From assembly GCA_001661515.1 (NCBI GenBank), contig LUVW01000024.1, positions 257,324 to 321,323 of the forward strand: a DNA stretch of 64,000 bases. The letters are read 5' to 3'. Position numbers and translations under genes: made by a program. Shown in pieces: positions 11,606 to 21,911 of the stretch. The stretch is from Capniomyces stellatus (lineage: Eukaryota > Kickxellomycota > Harpellomycetes > Harpellales > Legeriomycetaceae). Numbering within the stretch: position 1 is the stretch's first letter; each line of letters starts with the position of its first letter. The notes below the pieces were generated by a model. That model searched no databases. It saw only the letters and a program-made list of their open reading frames with translations, and was not told the DNA's origin.

Positions 11606-13258
11606 TTCATTTTGTTTTTGTCTATGTTTAGTATAGATCCATTCAACCCAACACAAATTTGCTAACAAAAATTCATTGGATTTATGACATAAACAACATC
11701 CAATTCCACATTCTAAACCCCTCAATAAAGATTTGCAATAAAGAGATCTTCTCATTTAAACATTTATATGTCGTGTAAATGGCTGCTTACATTGTAGTCA
11801 ACATTTTACCGTATATGTATATAACTCTGGTTTTCTGTAAAGTATAAAGTTGAAAAACTCGATTGGTATAAAAGAAGCCAAGATTTATATACTGCGTTTA
11901 TTCTTAACTGACGCCTCTGAATCTTTATAATTCCACTTTTAGCTTGAATTTGATTTTTTTTTTTTTTTTTTTTTCANNTTTTTTTTTTTTTTTTTTTTTT
12001 TTTTTTTTCAACTCGTCTCTTTTTTTTTCTTCTTACTTTCCTTTTTTGCTTTTTGAGAATTTTTTAATTTTTTTTAACACCATTATTACTCGATTTATTT
12101 TTTTGATCCAATTTTTCAATGAAAATTTTTTAGCTTACTTAATTCGTTTAATTGAAATTTACCCAAATTTCCTGACCTAAAGTTGTCCAATTTATTTTTT
12201 TGTAATAGCGGATCAAAATCGGCTATACTCGGGTACTCTTAAACTTGAATGATACTAATCGTTATAGTCTCTTAACTCTAGCTGCTTTAGCTCAGCACGG
12301 TTAAGGAAAAGTTAACATACCCAATAGTGTATAACCAATTCTTACCAAATGACGTTAGACAGCACCGATACACACCAAAATGGTCAACGGAAACTGTACT
12401 TCAAACATGTTAATACCTAAAACCGCACAAACCGTATAAATTTACATGGCATATGTTGGGATATCGTATATACATTCTAAATCGACTACTATAGCCTATC
12501 CTACACCAATCAACGTACTACAGAAAGCCTAAGCTGGTGTATTTGACGCCTCTCTAAACGCAATTCCACCATTGAGTTCGACTAAAAACACACACTTTTC
12601 TGTTTTGCTACTATTGAGCCATCCGATGGTCTTATAGTACTTTCCATCTCATTGATTATACAACACAACATTTGTCGCACAATCAAGACCACAATTTTGT
12701 AGTGATCGAGGAAATGACGCTACCTTCTGCAATGGTGTTACTCCTAAGCCACGCATAATACAAACCTCGTCTTTTTAATTAAGCGGCAACACTTTTGAAC
12801 GATTTATGCAACTCTGGGTAGGTCTTATACGAGACCCTGGCTGGTTGTAAATTTGAAATATTGTTTCATAATTGCTACCATGCCACACTACATACAGCTG
12901 TAACGAGAGCGAGCCAAGTAGTGAGCGTTAGAGATTGGTTTTACAAAAGTGGCAAATAGACCATATTCTTCAAACCACAAAGACCTGGTGCTGACAATGC
13001 TGGTTTGAACATCAATATAAAAAAACTACAAACCAAACGCAAGCACTGCAGCATAAAAGTATAACAATATAAAAATGATGGCAGCAGTGCACTCAAAAGC
13101 ATCCTAGTTGCATTCTGAAAGCGCTGGGCTTCCAAGTATTAAGATGTAGAATTCGTGCTTTATTTTAATATAAAAAAAACAAATGGGTATTCATATAAAA
13201 ATAAATCCCCTCCCGCTTCTAATCTTAAACTAGTAAATTAATTCTGGTAAAGGCAAAG
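11606..13258. other. intergenic with a poly-T tract and a 2-base gap
   Basis: The stretch contains a long poly-T tract interrupted by CA and NN (about 11954-12009). The rest is AT-rich with no supportable gene, including the 12.2-13.1 kb part, whose base composition is slightly higher in GC. Confidence 0.6.
11954..12009. repeat. poly-T tract with unresolved bases (NN at 11979-11980)
   Basis: A T homopolymer of more than 50 bases is broken only by CA and two Ns. This is an assembly ambiguity at a homopolymer; the true length is unknown. Confidence 0.85.
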
Positions 13259-13761
13259 TTAGTGGTGTTCGGCATGTTTGTGGTATTCTACAAAAATAGT
13301 AATAGATTAAATGTAATTGTTAGATTTTTTTTTTTATTACTACTGAAATGTAATTTTTAGATTTTAAATCTCCCACTCAGTGAATAAAAGTGATGTATTT
13401 AAATTGACTTACGGATATGCATGAAGTAATGGGTTGTGTATCCACCGACAAGAAGGGTACCAATTAAATGGATAATTGGTGAGAAGGATCCTGTTTCAAG
13501 GTACTTGGCCTTGTACTTGGCCCATGGGTTGGAGCTAGCAACAGTTGGTGCTGGTCCTTTAGGGATGCGTCTATAAAAGTTCACCATCTTGTCAAAATCA
13601 CGTGCTGACAATTCTCCGACAGCTCCTGTCTCTGCTTCAGGGTTGGCTACTACTGGTGCATTTTCGATCTTTGTTGCTGCCAATGCGATGTTTGGGGGGA
13701 TTATATCGCGAAGAGTTGAGAATCCACGTCTGGCGACGATTGAACGAGAAAAGACATTCAT
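13259..13761 (-). CDS. ATP17: mitochondrial F1Fo ATP synthase subunit f
   Basis: Exon 1 (13761-13413) and exon 2 (13287-13259) join at donor CATATCC|GTAAGT and acceptor TTGTAG to give 125 residues. The N terminus MNVFSRSIVARRGFSTL is a clear mitochondrial presequence. The core VNFYRRIPKGPAP and KYKAKYLETG match yeast Atp17 (VVHFYKSLPQGPAP, ARYKAKY). A membrane segment (about 96-114) is followed by HYFMHIQYHKHAEHH, like the yeast ending YYFHLRHHKGAEEH. The subunit sits in the inner-membrane stator/dimerisation part of Fo. Exon 2 encodes only the last nine residues. Without it the C terminus would be lost, so the spliced model is preferred. Confidence 0.93.
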
Positions 13762-15043
13762 TTTAATAATTTTTTTCCTGGAAACTATCTATTTAGAATC
13801 GCAAAGCGAGAAGAAGAAAAAAGTTTTTGTTTAGATCAATAAGAGCGCTGTATAGATTTGATTGTTATGATCAAAGACAGCAAATTAAACAAACAGATGA
13901 TCTTAAATTATGGTTATTTGCAAGATTGTAAGTGCAAAGTCATATATTAGTCTCTACGATTTATACTTTTAATGTTTGTACTTGCCTTAAATTGCGATTT
14001 CTAGCAAATATATTCAACAAAAAAAAATAAAGCGATAAGATTATTATTTACTTTAGTTATACTTTTCAAATCTCCCAACATTACAATTTTTTTTAATCTC
14101 TAAAATGCTTCAGCTCAAATAATCTAAACTGATTGTGGTTATTTTATTGGATAATACTTGGATAAAAACAACCCCTAGCCATTGGACAAAACTTGATTAC
14201 ATACGATTCTTTAAATGCTTAAAAAGATAGTTAAAGTTGTAAACAACCCTGCAAGAGAGTAAAACCAAAAACCCCGTCAGAATAAATCCGTATTCAACAA
14301 ACCCCAGTAAAAAAAAAACTTGCAAGCACACCAACAGTAAATAGCTCAGTACCTGGGTACAATATATAACGCACAACGACAAAACAGCAATATAAAGCCA
14401 TGCAGCGATGCGCTAACTCAATAAGCCAAACTTTAACTGGAAAAAAACAGTTTAATTTATAGCTAATATAAATACAATTCGTTGAAACTCAATAGTCCGG
14501 AGGTTTTAGATTAATAGCTATCAAATAAATATACCGCTAGCACACTTGCTGAGCTGATAATTAAGCCCGAATTCTCGATATCCTAACCAACATCTAGTAA
14601 GCCCGATAAAATAGCTTGGTAAAATGCATCATGGCTGAAGAGACTTTGTGCCTGGGCTTTGGAGAAAACTCGTAGGCGAACTTTCCTGTTAAAAATAATA
14701 TTGGTAAGATAAACCACAAAGTGCACTCTGTTAGCCCATTGGCCCATGACCTTTACTTACGAACTGAGAGAAAAAAAAGAATTTTTAGGGGCATTTTTAT
14801 TCGCATTTATCGTTTTTTTTTTTTTTTTTTTTTTTTTTTCTAAAATCTTCAACTGAATCGAAAACCGTTTTTTTACAAAAAAAAACCAACAAAAACTCGA
14901 GTCAGTTTGAATACAACTAGCTCACCTTTGAAAGCCCACTTGAATTGTAAATATTTAAAGCAACTTATTTTTTTCACCGCTATATTATATACCACCACTA
15001 GACTGATTTAGATCGACTGCTTTTAAACAAACAAAACGACAAA
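13762..15043. other. intergenic between divergent ATP17 and TMA16
   Basis: A T-run of about 30 bases (14813-14840) lies about 200 bp upstream of TMA16, a typical nucleosome-depleted promoter element. Otherwise this is AT-rich sequence without a recognisable gene. Confidence 0.55.
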
Positions 15044-15885
15044 ATGGTAAACAAACATATTTGCAAGCGTAATTTCATGTCTAAATGCTATAGACCGAAT
15101 CTCCAGTACTAATTTGTGTTAATTCTATTATCCATTCAACTAATTAGCCAAATAATAAGAAAAAAAGTCTGAAAAGTATAAAGGGGAAGGATAAGGCACA
15201 TCCGTACTCTCGAAAGGCAAAGCAAATGCATCGTGCAATTGGTAGATCGGACAAATTGGACCTAAACAAAGAACTGTTTCTAAGCAGATCCTTGCCCAAA
15301 GGTAAAACATAAATTTGAATAAACCGTTGAACAATAAGAAAAGAAATAGAAAACATAGAAAACAAAGACACCAGAACCCAAGAACGCATACGGAATACCA
15401 AACTAAACGACGTTTATTTTGAAATAATGGTATTGATAGCTGAAAAATTTGTTTGGTTTAAAGAAAACATTGACCATTCTAAAAAGTGCTATACGCATGA
15501 GGAATTGATACAGTTTGTTAAAGAGTATCTGACCAGAAAAGACGAATTTGCAAGAAAAATTAAGGAAGGAAGACGGCCAAACCGACCACTGGCGCCAAAG
15601 GACGAGATCTTTATCGACTCTATACTAAAAGAGTCAAAAGAGGCCAGCTATTGCGGAATAGGTATAACGCTGAAATACTATAACATAAACATAAGTACAC
15701 TATATAAATCCGCCGTATGAGTTTATTAACACATACAAATTAATTTATGCTGTACATTAGAGGTACCCCTTCTTACAGATACCAAGGTGGTAGAGGCCCT
15801 GAGTATCTGGGATGGCGATTTGAATTCGATAAAGCTTGTAAAATCGACAAACATTGTTATTAAGCGGGAAAAAGCAACTTTTTAA
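15044..15885 (+). CDS. TMA16: TMA16, ribosome-associated biogenesis factor
   Basis: Four exons (15044-15046, 15148-15301, 15440-15661, 15761-15885) give 167 residues (yeast 178). The first exon is just ATG, directly followed by GTAAAC. Exon 2 begins PNNKKKSLK and carries KAHPYSRKAKQM. Exon 3 carries EKFVWFKENID and a charged helical region ending YCGI. Exon 4 adds EVPLLTDTKVVEALSIWDGD and IKLVK. Each matches TMA16 landmarks (HPYSRKA, EKLLWF, GIEIPDL, W.GD...IKLVR). The ATG-only exon is forced because an in-frame TAG lies immediately before the exon-2 acceptor (TTAG|CCAAAT). Branch-like TACTAAT precedes that acceptor. Tma16 binds pre-60S/60S ribosomes. Confidence 0.9.
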
Positions 15886-16257
15886 TGGCTTTTGGCGACA
15901 AGCTTTTAAATATAAAAAAGTAATAATTGTTATAACGATGCTACTGATTATAGATCTAGTTTGCTTTGTTTTTATTTTGTTATTTTGGCTTGGATAATCC
16001 TATTAAAAACGTTTTATTTTGAGCTTTTGAATGCTGTTATTAGAAAACAGCACAGTTTCTTGTCCTTATCCATTTACATGTGCAGCTTAAAATTCAGAAA
16101 TATAGTACATTCACAATAAAAGTATTTGTAAAAACCACACTCCGTATTTTGACTTGATGTTAGTTTTTTTTTTGTGACGCTTTTTCAGTTAGCTTAGTTA
16201 GTGCCCCAACTCTTAGAAACTATACCATGATTGCAAAATCTAAAAAAAAAGATATTT
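15886..16257. other. short intergenic spacer
   Basis: This AT-rich spacer between the TMA16 stop and the tRNA 3' end shows nothing recognisable. On the minus strand, T-rich sequence just past the tRNA could serve as its RNA polymerase III stop. Confidence 0.4.
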
Positions 16258-16330
16258 TGAACCAGCCAGGACTCGAACCTGGAATCTCTTGATTCGTAGT
16301 CAAGCGCCTTGTCCATTGGGCCACAGGTCC
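16258..16330 (-). tRNA. tRNA-Arg(ACG)
   Basis: Read on the minus strand, the 73-nt cloverleaf has a D-arm with GCCCAATGGACAAGGC, an anticodon arm CTTGA-CTACGAA-TCAAG (anticodon ACG) and a T-arm CCAGG-TTCGAGT-CCTGG. It closely follows the yeast tRNA-Arg(ACG) framework, including the TGGCCCAATGG and GATTCCAGGTTC boxes (A and B box). No intron is present. The acceptor stem has one U-U mismatch (position 6-67) and one G-U pair, so it is slightly imperfect. The discriminator base is A. It could be marginally functional, but the internal promoter boxes are intact. Confidence 0.92.
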
Positions 16331-17989
16331 GATAAAATGTAAGGTTTTCTCTTATAGATGTCCAACTTAATAGTAACTAAGACAAGGCATTAAGTCCAAG
16401 TTTTTGTTAAGCTAATTACGGAGAGTATTGTAGCCAGCTTTGTTGGACTCATGACTGTCGGCTGCACCACACTTGATACAAAGTTTAGTACAAACCCAAT
16501 TTATGTACTCGGTAATTATATTGGAGTGTCTTACTGCATCTACATTAGAAACTTATTGCCGGTTCGTTCTGCGGTATAGTCAAACAGCATTTTCGAGCAA
16601 TTCAAACACAAGTAATATGGTTGATCTGGAACCAGTTCACTTATATTGATGAGATGCTCTCTGTTTTGAATTTAAAATAGACGTGATCGTTTAATGTTGA
16701 ACAAACTAATAATGAAACAAACACCACAGTGCAATTGCTGCCACACTTCTTTAAGGCGATCGAAAGTTTTGATTACATTAAAGATATTTCACCCTTTCAC
16801 CCTTTCTCTCTTTCTCTCAAACTAAATTTACCAACACCACAGTGATTCGAATCAAAAAAAATGGAATAAATTTAATTAAGACTAAACAAGCCCCTCTCAC
16901 ACTAACATTAATGACAGCATTCTATTTTAAATTAGAGCGCAGATATTTATATGGGTAGTTTTAGAGCATTTATTCCTCTGATTCTCTTTAGTTGGTGTTG
17001 GATTAAAGATAAACATATACGCACTAAACGGGTATAAATACAACAGCAAAGTAGGAGATGGCTTTACGAATCGTGCTATTGCTAATGCCTTAGTACAAGT
17101 TGATTGCCAAGCTAATACCACTTAATGAACAAAATGCTCTTTTGAAATGATTGCTTTGGTTCTAAGAAATGCTCAGCAATTCTTTATGTAAATATTAACT
17201 GTAGGCAATCTTAAAATAAACTTTTTTTGTTTTAATTGAGCCATCCAAGAGAAGTTCGTTGATTTACTAGAGCAAATTGAAAAGTTACATTTGAGAACAT
17301 GCAACTTTGCAAGTATATTTTCAAAACTAACTTATTTGCTGGTCCAATAATAGCTGGCCCAAGATCGAACAGCTTATCAACTGATTGTTAATGGAGTGGC
17401 TAAACTTGGATATGTGTGTTATACATTTTTTAAGAAATGAATTGGATTAAGTAATTACAATCAGTAAGGATTTAGCAATACAAAATTCCCAGTCAAAAAG
17501 AAGTTAAAGGCATATAACGACGAATCAATCAAAAGAGTGTTAGTAACAAGAACAGACGGATAGGTGAAGGTCGATAGTTTAGACTACCGGTGGTAGGTTG
17601 GAGATGTAACACGTATTATTAATAGGTTTCTCTCAAGCACAATATCGAAGCCAAATAACAGTTTAGAAAAAGTGAATATCTTGGATAAGTTTAAAGTTGG
17701 TTTTAAGTTGAAATAGACAAAAAAGCAATAAACAAGAAGCTAGAGTAAAAAAAGATAAGAGGATGAAGCTATAAATATCAAACCCAAGAGCTCAACCAAA
17801 CTTCCCTTCTGTGCAATAAAACATTATTTTAAAATAAATAAAACAAAAACTCTAGATTTATACAATAGCTAAAAGTATCAAGTATACCAGTATTTGGATA
17901 TCATAACATACTATCATCTCTAGTAAAACTAAGTTTAATAAAGACTTTTATCTGTAAACAAGCAATTTGGAACATTCAAATAAGAAAAC
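16331..17989. other. 1.7-kb AT-rich intergenic stretch
   Basis: No supportable coding frame or RNA gene. It forms the upstream region of the SYG-repeat gene, with A-rich sequence just before that ATG. Confidence 0.55.
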
Positions 17990-19846
17990 ATGTCGTATAA
18001 CAATGGATCAAGAAATAACAACTCGTATGAGAATGACGAGTATTCTTCAAATGTAGAAAACTCGGACTATAACAGTCAGGGAGGAAACAACTCAAGCTAC
18101 GGTTCAAACGCAAAAAAATCCAGCTATGAAAACAATGACAACAGCACCAGCGAATATGGCCAGAAAAAGTCAAGCTATGGAAGCAATGACAATGACAACA
18201 GCACCAGCGAATATGGCCAGAAGAAATCCAGCTATGGAAGCAATGACAACAGCACCAGTGAGTATGGACAGAAGAAGTCAAGCTATGGAAGCAATGATAA
18301 TGACAACAGCACCAGTGAGTATGGACAGAAGAAATCCAGCTATGGAAGCAATGATAATGACAACAGCACCAGTGAGTATGGACAGAAGAAATCCAGCTAT
18401 GGAAGCAATGATAATGACAACAGCACCAGTGAGTATGGACAGAAGAAATCCAGCTATGGAAGCAATGATAATGACAACAGCACCAGTGAGTATGGACAGA
18501 AGAAATCCAGCTATGGAAGCAATGATAATGACAACAGCACCAGTGAGTATGGACAGAAGAAATCCAGCTATGGAAGCAATGATAATGACAACAGCACCAG
18601 TGAGTATGGACAGAAGAAATCCAGCTATGGAAGCAATGATAATGACAACAGCACCAGTGAGTATGGACAGAAGAAATCCAGCTATGGAAGCAATGATAAT
18701 GACAACAGCACCAGTGAGTATGGACAGAAGAAATCCAGCTATGGAAGCAATGATAATGACAACAGCACCAGTGAGTATGGACAGAAGAAATCCAGCTATG
18801 GAAGCAATGATAATGACAACAGCACCAGTGAGTATGGACAGAAGAANNNNNNNNNNAAGAAATCCAGCTATGGAAGCAATGACAATGACAACAGCACCAG
18901 CGAATATGGCCAGAAGAAATCCAGCTATGGAAGCAATGACAATGACAACAGCACCAGCGAATATGGCCAGAAGAAATCCAGCTATGGAAGCAATGACAAT
19001 GACAACAGCACCAGTGAGTATGGGCAAAAGAAATCCAGCTATGGAAGCAATGACAATACAAGCTCACAAAGCTATGGACAGTCAACAACAAACTCCAGCA
19101 GAGTTGAGAGTTCAGGGCCTCAGGCATCAGTCTACACTGGGCCAAGCAATGATAACAGCAATACCAATACTAATGAATATGGGGGTGGGTCAGACAATAA
19201 AAGCAGCAGCGGCGCAAAAGGGTTGAACATTGCATCATTGGCTTCAATGGCATCAAGTCTGGGACCACTGTTGGGTGGAGGTGGAAGTGGAAGCGGAGGT
19301 GGGATAGATTTGTCGACAGTAATGAAATTGATGGGTTCAATGAACTTGGGAAATAGTCAAGGTGGAAGTGGTGGAAGTGGTGGGGGACTTGATGTTCTTG
19401 GGCTAGCCACCAAGTTCATGGGAAGTGGGGGTGGACAAGAGCAAAGCGGTGGATCTAACGTAGTTTCATCGCTGTTGGGCGGTGTTATGGGGGGAGGAAA
19501 CAGCAGAAGCATAGGGGAATCTGGAAACTCGTCATCAGATGGTTCAAATGCTATTACATCACAAAATGAGGCACAAGAAGCTTATGACGATGTAATCAGA
19601 GATGGAAACTACAACAACCAATCATCAGAGAAGGTTGGAGCAGCAGTAGCAGTGAGCACTTTGCAGAAATTGCAAAACGCCGGGAGCAATATAAACAAGG
19701 AAAAATTGGTTTCAGAGCTCATGGGTGAGGCAGGAAAGGTTTTCAACAAGGTTAAGGAGGGAAATAGCGGAGGGCAAGACATCCAAAGCATTGCGACAAA
19801 TGGAATTGCAACAGCGCTTTCATTGTTGCGTAACGCCAAGAATTAA
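17990..19846 (+). CDS. SYG-rich tandem-repeat low-complexity protein with helical C-terminal domain
   Basis: The frame is open for 618 codons through a 10-N gap. Residues 1-45 are Asn/Ser/Tyr-rich. Then come tandem copies of KKSSYGSNDNDNSTSEYGQ (19 residues, 57 bp): ten near-identical central units left of the gap, three right of it, with shorter 17-residue variants at the front. A Gly/Ser/Met-rich region (about 400-515) follows. The C-terminal ~110 residues look ordered (EAQEAYDDVIRDGNY, AAVAVSTLQKLQNAG, LVSELMGEAGKVFNKV, IATNGIATALSLL). That end recalls the conserved C-terminal domain of fungal 'beta-flanking' type low-complexity proteins, but this is a weak match. No signal peptide or membrane segment is present. 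The composition is prion-like and condensate-prone (inference). The function is unknown. Confidence 0.75.
   Translation: MSYNNGSRNNNSYENDEYSSNVENSDYNSQGGNNSSYGSNAKKSSYENNDNSTSEYGQKKSSYGSNDNDNSTSEYGQKKSSYGSNDNSTSEYGQKKSSYGSNDNDNSTSEYGQKKSSYGSNDNDNSTSEYGQKKSSYGSNDNDNSTSEYGQKKSSYGSNDNDNSTSEYGQKKSSYGSNDNDNSTSEYGQKKSSYGSNDNDNSTSEYGQKKSSYGSNDNDNSTSEYGQKKSSYGSNDNDNSTSEYGQKKSSYGSNDNDNSTSEYGQKKSSYGSNDNDNSTSEYGQKXXXXKKSSYGSNDNDNSTSEYGQKKSSYGSNDNDNSTSEYGQKKSSYGSNDNDNSTSEYGQKKSSYGSNDNTSSQSYGQSTTNSSRVESSGPQASVYTGPSNDNSNTNTNEYGGGSDNKSSSGAKGLNIASLASMASSLGPLLGGGGSGSGGGIDLSTVMKLMGSMNLGNSQGGSGGSGGGLDVLGLATKFMGSGGGQEQSGGSNVVSSLLGGVMGGGNSRSIGESGNSSSDGSNAITSQNEAQEAYDDVIRDGNYNNQSSEKVGAAVAVSTLQKLQNAGSNINKEKLVSELMGEAGKVFNKVKEGNSGGQDIQSIATNGIATALSLLRNAKN
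18272..19048 (+). repeat. 57-bp coding minisatellite with assembly gap
   Basis: Units of 57 bp encode KKSSYGSNDNDNSTSEYGQ. The ten units before the gap use GGACAGAAG and AATGATAATGAC. Most units after it use GGCCAGAAG and AATGACAATGAC, like the outer front units. The centre thus looks homogenised, with older variants at both flanks. Confidence 0.9.
18847..18856. other. assembly gap (10 N) inside the coding repeat
   Basis: Ten Ns replace an unknown number of repeat units. The frame happens to be kept across the gap (AAN NNN NNN NNN AAG), so the true protein length is unresolved. Confidence 0.95.
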
Positions 19847-20058
19847 CAGGCGCGATGAAGGGCAAACAACATGACTTTATATATATATAGTTGGTTATTA
19901 GGTGTATTTATCGGATTGTTCAAAGTTGTAGCAATTTAATAGGGAATTTAACAAAGATTGATTATTTAACATTACGCAGATGCTAGTTCTGGTGTTTACT
20001 ATTGATTTATTTAGTTTAAAGCAGGTAAAAATAAAAAGGAAGTGATAAAAGAAAATGG

Positions 20059-21911
20059 TTAAAATGTGGTATACAATTTCTTTTCAAAGTTATGGAGATC
20101 ATGGACACCGCCTTCGTGCTGAGCAGCAGCGGAACGGTGTTCAAATCTGGTGTTACCGTCTTGAACACTTGGCCAAATATGGCTGACAGAAGGGACACCC
20201 ATATCTTGGAGAGAATGCTGCAAGCCAGTAGTCAAGTAGTTGATAAACTGCTTAACAGAGCCCTTGTCAACAACAGAGCCGGTAACGCCTTGAGCAACCT
20301 TGACACGGTCAGTTTCGCTAAAGTAGCGAGCTTGGGAGCCACTGTTGTCAACTTCGTTTTTGTCTTGACCCATGGCCTCCAAGGAACCCATTCCTCTGTA
20401 TTTCTTCATGCGTTTGCCTTCCAAGAAGAAGTAGTCTCCAGGAGACTCGCTAGTTCCAGCAAACAAACCGCCCATCATAACAGCGGAGGCGCCCATGCAA
20501 AGAGCCTTGGCAATGTGTCCAATGTTGCTGATTCCTCCGTCAGCAATGGTTGGAACTCCAAACTGTCTTGCAAAGTGCGAAACTTGGTAGACAGCGGTGG
20601 CTTGAGGACGGCCAACAGCCATGACTTCCTGTGTAATGCAGATTGAGCCTGAGCCCATTCCCAGTCTCAATCCATCCGCACCAGCGGCAATTAAGTTTGC
20701 GGCTTGGTCTTTGGTAACAACGTTTCCTGCAACAATATCGATTTTGTTTCCAAAGGACTCCCTGATAAACTTGATAAATTCCAGCTGGTAAGTAGAGTTT
20801 CCTTGCGATGAATCCAAAACAACCACGTCAAGTCCTGCCTCCACAAGACTTGCCAGTCTAAGTCTGTCTGCTGGTCTTGTTCCCGTGGCTGCTCCTACAA
20901 GCAGCTGCTTGGTGCTGGCGTTCTTGCTAGACAATGGATAGTCCATGTTCTTGAGCAAATCTGATCTACTGACCAAAGAAACCAGGTTTCCTGAACCATC
21001 AACTATTGGAAGCTTTCCTTTCTTTGACTTTGCAAGAATTATGTTGGCCTCTTGCAACGAAACTCCGTATGGCGCTGTGGTAAGTTCTGTTGTCATTACT
21101 GAACTAAGCTTCGTGGTGTTGTCATGGATAAACTGGATATCTCTAACTGTAACTATACCAACCAACTTTCCGCCCATCTTTCCACTGTCTATATTTTCCA
21201 TTAATAACCACCAATCTCATGTTAGAAACCAATATTCAAAATCTTGAACCATAAACTCAACACCCATACAATCATTATATTATATTATTAAGCGACTCAG
21301 CTATCTAAACTTGTTTCCCCAAGGATCATTACAATCCAATAATTCGGAAGAACGAAAGTTAAATGTAAATTTGAAAATCATCATTTCTCTTTATTATAAA
21401 ATATAACACCCCCCCCCTTTATCCTTATAATCATTTGTATTAAAATCAACAACCTACCTGTAATTGGGACTCCTCCAAACCCGTATTTATTCTTGATCTT
21501 CCAAACGTCATCAACGGTGTGTTCAGGCGACAAAACAAAAGGATCTGTGATAAACCCGTTCTCATAAAGCTTGACTTTTCTGACCATCTTTGTCTGCTCC
21601 TCAATCGAACAATTGTTATGGATAATTCCAATTCCTCCCATTAATGCCAATGCAATCGCCATATTGCTCTCTGTAACTGTGTCCATAGGTGCTGAGATAA
21701 ATGGCGTCTTCAATGTAATATTGCGAGTCAGCTTAGTCTCCAGCGACACTGTGTTTGCATCAAAGTTGATAAACCCTGGCAACACCAGAAAGTCATTATA
21801 AGTCATGCCCCCGAACCTCTTTTCATCCATCAACTCTGAGGCTGAAAGTCCATCTCTCTCAATTGACTTCAATACTGAAACTGCGGTTTTTGGGTCCAAG
21901 AACTCTGCCAT
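20059..21911 (-). CDS. IMD2: inosine-5'-monophosphate dehydrogenase
   Basis: Exon 1 (21911-21458) and exon 2 (21188-20059) join as ACAG|GTAGGT ... ATATAG|ACAGTGG, giving [13 protein letters not shown] and 527 residues (family 514-525). The TIM-barrel start [12 protein letters not shown] is followed by the CBS-pair region (about residues 113-230). Then come [21 protein letters not shown] with catalytic Cys335, the flap [19 protein letters not shown], and [15 protein letters not shown]. The enzyme oxidises IMP to XMP, the rate-limiting step to GTP. The segment LLVGAATGT carries Ala where mycophenolate-resistant yeast Imd2 has Ser, so the sensitive-type residue is predicted (inference). The 3'-terminal TTF is not a peroxisomal signal. 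Confidence 0.96.

Noticed and set aside
11944..12180. Phe-rich frame across the poly-T tract
   Set aside because: Pure homopolymer translation, crosses Ns.
17976..19145. Long minus-strand and other-frame frames across the SYG repeat (Cys/His-rich or Met/Ala-rich)
   Set aside because: They are shadows of the 57-bp unit, whose length is a multiple of three and so keeps all frames open. The plus frame has a sensible start, C-terminal domain and stop.
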